Source: Volutella citrinella (taxonomy: Eukaryota; Ascomycota; Sordariomycetes; Hypocreales; Nectriaceae). From it: DNA of 64,000 nucleotides. A program made the position numbers and the translations under genes. Positions within the stretch are counted from its first letter, which is position 1; the number at the start of each line of letters is the position of its first letter. The notes below the pieces were generated by a model, which saw only the letters and a list, made by a program, of their open reading frames with translations, ran no database searches and was not told the origin of the DNA. Positions 57,505 to 64,000 of this stretch are shown here, one piece after another. The stretch lies in the NCBI GenBank assembly GCA_034401135.1, contig JAWZSP010000008.1:3348001-3412000 (forward strand), written 5' to 3'.

Positions 57505-59836
57505 TCAGGACACGGGGTCCAGGCAGGCATTCTGCAAGAACTGAGGTCCAGATGTGATAATCTCCTGCGATGGCGTGGTGATGGAGCTCGTCATCTCGGA
57601 CGGCGAGCCCCAATTCCCAAACACAAGCCGCACGGGGTACCAGTAACCCTGCACCATGTCCATGGACCTGCACTGATTGCCATCTAAGGTTGGATTATTG
57701 TACCAAGACTGAACCAACGGGGTTTTCCCCGCAGACGCCGCGAGTGGGTCTCCGCAAGGGAACGCGGCGCCGCTGCCGATGAAGAAGGCCATGCGGTTGT
57801 CAGACTCGGTACAGATGCGATAGCTGCCCGTCTCCGGTGCGTTAAAGTAGCCTGTAAACACAAGGGTGAAGTTGTTTGCGTCGTAAGTGATGCCTCCATA
57901 CGTCTGCGTCAAACCAGGGTAGTACTCGGGCGATCCTGGGACGGCGGTGATGCTCGAGGCTGGCGGGCCTTTTTCTTGCTTGGGCACGACGATATTTGGG
58001 GTGAGACCTTGTCCAAGAGGGCTCAGAGGGAAGTAATAGTCGGGTCCAACGCCGTTGAAACCATCTGATACGCCGTATCCTTCGGAACGCTCAAACGAGT
58101 TGGCATAGTATCGCAGGTTCAAGCCGGTTTCGCCACAGGTGACGGTACCAGGATCACAGGCCTCTGGCGGGACAGAAGTTTCTGCAGGGGCGGTAGTTGT
58201 TGTGGACGGGGCATCAGAAGTGGTGTCCGCGGATGTAGTGGTCTCCTGGGTTGTCGGAGACAAGGTGTCAGTTGTGGCATCTGTAGACGTGGGGCTATCC
58301 GTCGTGGGGCTTTCAGAGGTGGAAGCATCTTGGACTTCCAGTGTTCCTGTGCTCGTTGTTCCACCCAATGTGTCTGTCCCGGAGCTTTCGGGTGTATCAG
58401 ATGCAGCAGTCGTAGTCGGGGAGGCTGCAGACGTGGGATCAACTTGAACGTCGATTGTTCCTGTGGTCGTCGGTTCAGCAGCTGTGTCCGACCCGGTGCT
58501 TTCAGAGGTAGAAGGTTCTGGGAAATTGATTGTTATGTTGATCGTCGTTATTGTTTTAGTGCTTTCAGTTGCATCAGATGTACCGGTCGTGAGCGAGGAG
58601 CCTTCAGACGTGGTGGCACCCTGCACTTCAAGCGTCCCTGGGGTTGTTGTTGTTGTTGCAGGCAATGTGTCAGTATCAGTCCCGGAGCTCTCAGATACAT
58701 CAGGTGTTGCAGTCGTAGGCGTGGGGTCGTCAGTCGTAGAAGCACCCTGCACTTCTAGTGTCCCAGTGGTTGCTGTTGCAGATTCATCAGATGTAGGGCT
58801 TTCAGTAGAAGCACCTTGGATCTCGACTGATTCTGTGCCAGTTGTTGCAGACAATGTGTCAGATCCGGAGCTTTCAGATGTGGCGCCGTCAGTTGTCGGG
58901 CTCTCAGACGTGGAAGCGCCTTGGACTTCGAGTGTGCCAGTGGTTGTTGCCGATTCATCAGACGTAAGGCCTTCAGATGTTGGGCTCTCCGATGTGGAAG
59001 CTCCTTGAACTCCGAGTCCTGCGGTGCTCGTTGTTTCGGATGTGTCAGGCGTGGGACTGTCGGATGTAGAGCCTTCAGTAGAAGCGCCTTGAACTTCAAC
59101 TGTTTCTGTGCCGGTTGTTTCAGGTGGACCGTCAGTCGCGTCGCCGCCCGGCGGCCCTGAGGCTCCTGTGCCTTGGAGTTCAATGGTGCTTGTTATAGAT
59201 GATTCGTCAGTCGTCTCGGCGACGTCATCTGTGGTTGTGGGACCGTCTTGGCCTTGGAGCAGTACTGTGGTGGTGTCTGGCAATGTGCTAGGCTCGGAAC
59301 TAGCAGTCGTAGGGACTCCTTGGCCTTCGACCCCTACTGAGCTAGTGATGGGAGGCGTGTTTTCTGTGGATGTGGCAGCTTCTCGGCTGTGAGTGTTCCG
59401 TCTCGGTTGAAGAGGGTTCAGAAGTGCTCCTACCTGGATCGTCGCTGGTCACAATTGTCACCATTGATCGACTCCTCGAGCCTCCTGGAACTGGGCCAGT
59501 GCTGGCGTCGGGCTCCCCCTCGGGTGAAACTCCTGGTCCTGACGGGGTTTTCTTTGGTCGAACACCCGCCACTGCGTCTGTGTTTGGCGGGACAATCACG
59601 GTACTACCCCGTTCGTGTTAGAAGTCTGTCATCAATAACAAAATTGGAATCAATGGCTCTTACCGGGTGTACGTCACAGTCGACGGTGGCTGTGGAGGAC
59701 AGACGACGACCACGGGCTGGACTTCCAAGCGGGTGAACCCATCAGGACAGTCTCTCCCATTCGCATCAGCCGCCCTGGCTCCCACAAGAACAGCCCCAAG
59801 CAACAATGCTTTAGACTGCAAGTTCCTGTACAGCAT
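57505..59836 (-). CDS. GLEYA-type cell-wall adhesin with Ser/Thr repeats
   Basis: Exons 59836-59664, 59603-59434 and 59381-57505 give about 739 aa; the third exon could start three bases further on. The first exon encodes a signal sequence (LLLGAVLVGARA) and DCPDGFTRLEVQPVVVVCPP, a short Cys-containing head. A long stalk follows, with about ten degenerate units of TGTLEVQGASTSESPT type. The C-terminal 200 residues are a PA14/GLEYA lectin-like domain (LNLRYYANSF; FTLVFTGYFNAPETGSYRIC; DNRMAFFIGSGAA; GYWYPVRLVFGNWGSPSEMT). Such proteins bind glycans and mediate flocculation or surface attachment. It is convergent with the other Ser/Thr-rich gene. There is no GPI signal: the protein ends with the lectin domain. 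Confidence 0.85.
57700..59300 (-). repeat. Coding repeats in adhesin stalk
   Basis: Within about 58180-59280, units of 50-100 bp recur that encode V/L-E-V-Q-G-A-S-T followed by a Ser/Thr/Pro/Asp-rich spacer. The repeats are imperfect, with spacer length varying from about 10 to 40 codons. Such tracts tend to gain and lose copies and so vary adhesin length. Confidence 0.7.
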
Positions 59837-60624
59837 CGTCGTGGGCCTCAATCGTAAACGGGTCAAACGAGGGGATTGGCTCACAGAGAAGCCGTGTGTA
59901 TGTCCATCAGCCGGATTGACTGTCGTGGGTTATTGACCTTTATTCAACTTCACGCAACACGAAAGTCGCGTCTCGTTTGTGTACACCAACGATTCGGCCA
60001 TGTGCTATGATGTAGAGCATGTCATAGGAATGTTGCGGCTCGATTTTTAGGGGACTGCTGAACGGGTGGCCCCGTCCCGTGGCCGTTAGTCGGCCCGATA
60101 CGAGCCTTGCGGACATCTGCAATCCAAACAGTCTCAGATCTACTACTAACCAATTTTGTCAATGCCGACATCTGCAATCCAGATAGTCTCAGATCTGCTA
60201 CTAACCAATTTTGTCAACATTCTCTTCAATGGCAGAGAGATACACGCTGCACTTTCCATCTTCTAGAGAAACAGACTGGACTGCACTTTGCAATTTCGCC
60301 TCGGAATTCTTGGACCAAGACAGATGCCATTTGAATCCACAGCATCTCTACGACTTGCAACCTGAAAAACAACAATAACAAAATCAATTCTTGGACTGCT
60401 TGAAGCGTTTGTTGCTATCAACATGAATGGCAAGTTCTTCATCATCCTCTACTAAATAAATGTTTCAGTCACGCACTTTTCCATAAGACGAAGCATCCTC
60501 TCCAGCCGCTTCGATGTCAAGCACGTCCACGCGTCCACATTTCACTACCACTTCCTTCGTTTGTCGTGCGACCACATTCTTTCAGTAGGCACCCCCAGAA
60601 TTGCTCGCCTTCAGCACTCACAAA
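59837..60624. other. Intergenic region with 55-bp tandem duplication
   Basis: The divergent upstream region of the adhesin and the Cys-rich gene. It contains a two-copy 55-bp tandem repeat (60112-60221). No gene is seen. Confidence 0.45.
60112..60221. repeat. Two-copy 55-bp tandem repeat
   Basis: Copies at 60112-60166 and 60167-60221 start GACATCTGCAATCCA and share ACTAACCAATTTTGTCAA; they differ at only a handful of bases. The unit is non-coding and lies about 400 bp upstream of the Cys-rich secreted gene. Confidence 0.8.
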
Positions 60625-61416
60625 ATGCATCTACTTCGCCTCCCACTCGCGTCTTTCCTTCTAGTGAAAGCTGTTGGAGCGTCAGCGGACTGGGGCATCA
60701 TCACCGCCCCCCTTCCCATGCCAACAGATCCTTGCGAGTCCACAACAACATATCCGCCCGTCACTGTCTCATGTCTCGACGATCGTTATATTCAAAGCTA
60801 CGCAGTCGGATATCCGCAATTCTGCGGAAATAAGCTCTGCAACCATGACTACGCCGTCACTCAAACATGCGAGAAACCCATGTGTCGGTTTCCCTGCGAG
60901 ACTGCCCCTCCCCCCGGCTTTTCGAAGGCAGCCGTTGTTTGTCCAAACTGCGCCGGCAGCTCGTGCACACAGACGTTAACGTTTCCTGTCGAGACTGCCG
61001 CCGCCTGGAAGGCCGCAGGATACAAGATCTCTCCTATCGAAAATGTCAATGAGGCTGGCGTTAAGACGGTGCAAGAATCAGGCGGCAACGGAGTCTCGGG
61101 AGTAAAAGCAGGGCAAGAACCTGGCAAGGAGGGGTCGGGGGTGACAGCAGCAGAAGGATCGGGTGGCAACAGCGTGTCGGGAGTAGAAGCAGCGCAAGAG
61201 CCGGGTAGCAAGGCCGTGTCGGGGGCAAATGCAGCGCAGGAACTCAGTAGCAACAGCGTGTCTGGAGCGAAGACTGCACAGGAACAGGGTGGCCAAAGTC
61301 AGCAGGGCAAGGAGAACAAGGAATCTGAAGTGGTGGCTGCTGAGGGCGCACTATCCAGCTTGAAGCTGAGCAGTATCTTAATAGGGGCATTTTTCACACT
61401 CGTTGTGCTATTTTAA
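60625..61416 (+). CDS. Cys-rich, GPI-anchor-type surface protein
   Basis: A 263-aa protein starting at MHLLRLPLASFLLVKAVGAS (signal peptide); an ATG eight codons upstream is less likely. The mature N-terminal domain has ten cysteines (such as VSCLDDRYIQ, FCGNKLCNHDY, CEKPMCRFPCE, CPNCAGSSCTQ), suggesting a compact disulfide fold. A repetitive tail follows, with about six units of the form GGNSVSGVEAAQEPG. The C-terminus is hydrophobic (LKLSSILIGAFFTLVVLF) after a Glu/Ser segment, consistent with GPI attachment. It is probably a cell-wall or surface protein. It does not match a CFEM pattern clearly, and I do not recognise the family. Confidence 0.75.
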   Translation: MHLLRLPLASFLLVKAVGASADWGIITAPLPMPTDPCESTTTYPPVTVSCLDDRYIQSYAVGYPQFCGNKLCNHDYAVTQTCEKPMCRFPCETAPPPGFSKAAVVCPNCAGSSCTQTLTFPVETAAAWKAAGYKISPIENVNEAGVKTVQESGGNGVSGVKAGQEPGKEGSGVTAAEGSGGNSVSGVEAAQEPGSKAVSGANAAQELSSNSVSGAKTAQEQGGQSQQGKENKESEVVAAEGALSSLKLSSILIGAFFTLVVLF

Positions 61417-62024
61417 TCAATAGGATAATTAATAGTAATTTATTCAATTTATCGGTTTTTTTTTACATATTTCGTCATATATATATTTTTGTATTTATTT
61501 ATTCCCTTTTCCTTCTCACAATCTGAAGGGCTAAACGCAGCCAGAGCTGGACCTGTTATAAGAAGAACAAATAAATAAACAAACAATGATTATTATTTAT
61601 ATTACTTCAATCTTATTATTTTCGGCTTCTTCTTTTCTTATCTCAACACGTTGATATTCCCCGAGCCGCTGGAGCCTACCCTACAACGGCCGAGTTTTCC
61701 TGGCTGTCACGACACTACGGTCCGTGCCTACAGTACATGCGCACTATCGATGTACTGTGTATTAGTGGAGGCGGCATTACAAACGAATCAGGTGCGGCCC
61801 GCATTCCCAAACTCAGCCAAGCGCCTGAAGTAGAGCAGCGGCGCAGGATGTCCACCCAAATCAAGAATAAATATAATGCTATTTCGTTATATAGTCGGAA
61901 GACAGTCTACTGGGTTCTGTGTGTGCATGACTTGTCTCACACCTTCTCAAGTGGTTGAGTATTACGTCGTCTCTCTTGCACCTCTTTAGCCAACTACTAT
62001 TTCATTCCGGCCAGAACCGACACC
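61417..62024. other. AT-rich intergenic region
   Basis: A strongly AT-rich stretch (about 61417-61640, with ATTTATTTATT and AATAAATAA runs) and then the aminotransferase promoter. No gene is seen. Confidence 0.45.
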
Positions 62025-63623
62025 ATGGGATCACGCGATGGCTCAGGCAAGCTGTCATTGTGCCTCACCAAGTCGAGGCGCGAGCTCTATAAACAGGGCG
62101 CGGACTGGAACGTTGGCGGTATCAATTCACTGCCGGTTTACCTTGCCTCCGCAAAGGGTTCGCGCTTCAAAGTATGTGCACCTCCGAAGAAGCCACATCG
62201 AGACGTGCTGACCAGTCGTTCCGAATAGGACTCGGAAGGCAATGAGTTGATTGACTTCATCTGCGGGTTCAGTGCCTCCAACTTGGGACACTGCCACCCG
62301 CACATCGTTGAGGCCCAGATCAAGTCGGCTCAGTCGAGTAAGCCTTTCTTGGCCCTTTCCGCCGCCGCATTGCTGACCTCGCACTCTTTACAGTCACACT
62401 GGCTAACATCGCCGGCATGTCGTCGGCTTGGCCACCCACCGCCCAGAGACTGTGCGAGACTTTTGGCTACGACAAGGTCACCGCTATGACGTCTGGCGCT
62501 GAAGCTGCCGACACTGCCTGCAAACTCGCCCGTGGCTGGGGCATCCGTGTCAAGAAGATTGCCCCGCGCGATGTTCTGGTGCTCGGCGTGTCCGACAACT
62601 ACCACGGCACCATTTCTGGTGTCTGGCCCCTCATGGAGAAGGAGGCCGGCTGGGAGAGTATGGTTGCCCTCAACTTATTGGACTGGTGTATGAATATGCA
62701 AGGCTGACTCCAGGACAGGGTATGGGACCTTCAATTCCAACGTCACCAACCTGAATCCCAACACGGGCAAGGTCCTTCGCTACCACCACCCCGAAGACTT
62801 TGAGGAGGTCTTTGAGCAGCTTGGGCACCGCATCGCAGGCGTCATCATGGAACCGCTTCATGGCACGGCCCGGTAGGTCCGCCTTGCTTCAACATCCGCC
62901 CCCGTCTGCCGTTTGGATAGCCACTGACCCAGGAGTGAGCACAGGTCGATGCAGGAAGAGATCGACTTCTGCGTCGAGGTTCGCCAGCTCTGCAAAAAGC
63001 ACAGCATTCTATACGTTGCCGACGAGGTCCGGATGGGTTCTTGCAAGACTGGCAAGCGGCTGAGCTCTGACTGGCTTGGCCCTGAGAACAAGCCTGATCT
63101 CATTGCCATTGGCAAATCCATCACAAGCGGCGCCTACCCCGCGTCTTTTGTCCTCGGCTACAACGCTGTCATGGCCGACGTCCTGCCCTACGATACCCTG
63201 AGCACCTACTCCATGACGTCCATGGCCTGCGCCGTGGTCAACGCAACGCTGGACGTATGGCAAAGCGAGAATGTCACGGAGCGGGCCCTCGACGTTCACA
63301 GGAAGTGGGTCGAGGAGACATCAACCTGGAAAGTCCCCTACCTCCGATATGCCTCTGCATTTGGGGCCGATCTGAATCTCTTCCTGGACGAATCATGGAA
63401 GGAGCAAGGAGCCGACATCACAACTCGCCGCTTTTCCCTGCTCTGTGCTAGCAAGGGACTGCTCGCCTACCCCGGACCTGGCGGTCGTGTCAGGCTCGGC
63501 GTGGCCCTGACCATGTCTGACGAGGATTTGTACCAAGGTATGAGAATCCTGAAGGAGGCCTTGGATGAGCTGCCGCTGTACGGTTTCATCGAGGGGTCAG
63601 AGGAGACTGTTGGTGGATTCTAG
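62025..63623 (+). CDS. Class III PLP-dependent aminotransferase
   Basis: Five exons (62025-62171, 62229-62337, 62394-62657, 62719-62872, 62945-63623) give 450 aa with all junctions in frame. The fold-type I aminotransferase core is clear: FICGFSASNLGHCHPHIVEA, MTSGAEAADTACKLARGW, DNYHGTISGVWP, GVIMEPLHG, LYVADEVRMG (Asp binds the PLP pyridine nitrogen) and IAIGKSITSGAYPASF, where Lys at about residue 282 would form the Schiff base. Length and motifs resemble ornithine aminotransferase, which makes glutamate semialdehyde, but the substrate loop is too diverged to fix this (DEVRMG where relatives have DEI/VQTG). No targeting sequence is evident, so it is probably cytosolic. Confidence 0.88.
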
Positions 63624-64000
63624 ACGTCTGGTGCTATTGCTAGTTTCGACAGTATTCAAAACAAGTGACTGATTTTTAAAACCCTCATTTCTACCACGGT
63701 GAACGAGTAATGAGATGTTTGATATGTTAGCATTTGTATTTGACCAGTGTTTTCTAATGAAAATTGACATTCAGCAAAGTTTTCGTCACCTGCCACCAAG
63801 GTGTCCGCCCTCAGGATGACGAGTTCAATGGGTGCTAATGCAAGAGTTAGCACAGGCTACCGCTGATGCTGGGAAATCATCGAGAAGGACCGCTTTTCCC
63901 AACACAAATCTTATTGCTCTATTTAATCTACATGATCAAACGCTAATGAAATGTCATTTCCTTCCTCAGGCTCTGCCCAAAGTACTGCAAAAAGGCCCAA
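63624..64000. other. Downstream intergenic region
   Basis: The 3' UTR of the aminotransferase and AT-rich sequence to the window edge. No feature is supported. Confidence 0.4.

Noticed and set aside
58139..59008. Val/Ser-rich plus-strand frames across the adhesin stalk
   Set aside because: Antisense translations of the Ser/Thr repeats (complement of ACN/TCN codons gives Val/Gly/Ser-rich peptides).

Overview
The window is nuclear DNA from a filamentous ascomycete, most likely a sordariomycete (possibly Hypocreales; that rank is inference from gene content). Evidence: introns of about 45-130 bp with GT..AG ends and CTAAC-type branch sites, gene spacing of 1-2 kb, and families typical of Pezizomycotina (PNP-NLR immune receptors, Zn2Cys6 regulators, cutinase, siderophore transporter, GLEYA adhesin). 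No rRNA, tRNA, CRISPR or intact transposon was recognised.

Layout. (1) 1-12.3 kb, iron acquisition: a truncated unknown gene at the left edge, an ABCC-type ABC exporter, a siderophore-iron MFS transporter and a six-exon ferric reductase. Upstream of the ABC, MFS and reductase genes lie exact matches to ATCWGATAA, the site bound by SreA/Fep1-type GATA repressors; the reductase has two, in opposite orientation. (2) 12.5-16.7 kb, NLR-1 (PNP-NACHT-ankyrin-ZZ finger). (3) 16.8-23.3 kb: gene relics, an orphan P450 first exon, an NmrA-like oxidoreductase and a peroxisomal acyl-CoA oxidase. (4) 23.7-29.8 kb: a 117-aa two-exon unknown, then a divergent MFS transporter/arylsulfatase pair followed by a Zn2Cys6 regulator, a probable sulfate-ester use cluster. 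(5) 29.8-37.0 kb: an F-box protein, a decayed kinase-like gene and NLR-2 (PNP-NB-ARC with an unassigned C-terminal half). (6) 38.3-46.4 kb: cutinase, a cytosolic alpha/beta hydrolase, an MDR-family enoyl reductase, a Zn2Cys6 regulator and a secretory lipase. (7) 46.8-54.6 kb, NLR-3 (PNP-NACHT with about 50 ankyrin repeats, about 2,550 aa). (8) 54.9-63.6 kb: a very small secreted acyl-carrier-protein-like gene lacking the phosphopantetheine serine, two Ser/Thr-rich wall or adhesin genes, a Cys-rich GPI-type protein and a class III aminotransferase.

The most striking points are the density of PNP-domain immune receptors (three in 42 kb, with recent internal repeat duplications), the spliced secreted ACP-like gene, which no single open reading frame reveals, and the shared GATA-site control of the iron genes. 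Splice sites were assigned by eye from frame continuity and consensus, so exon ends may shift by a few codons.
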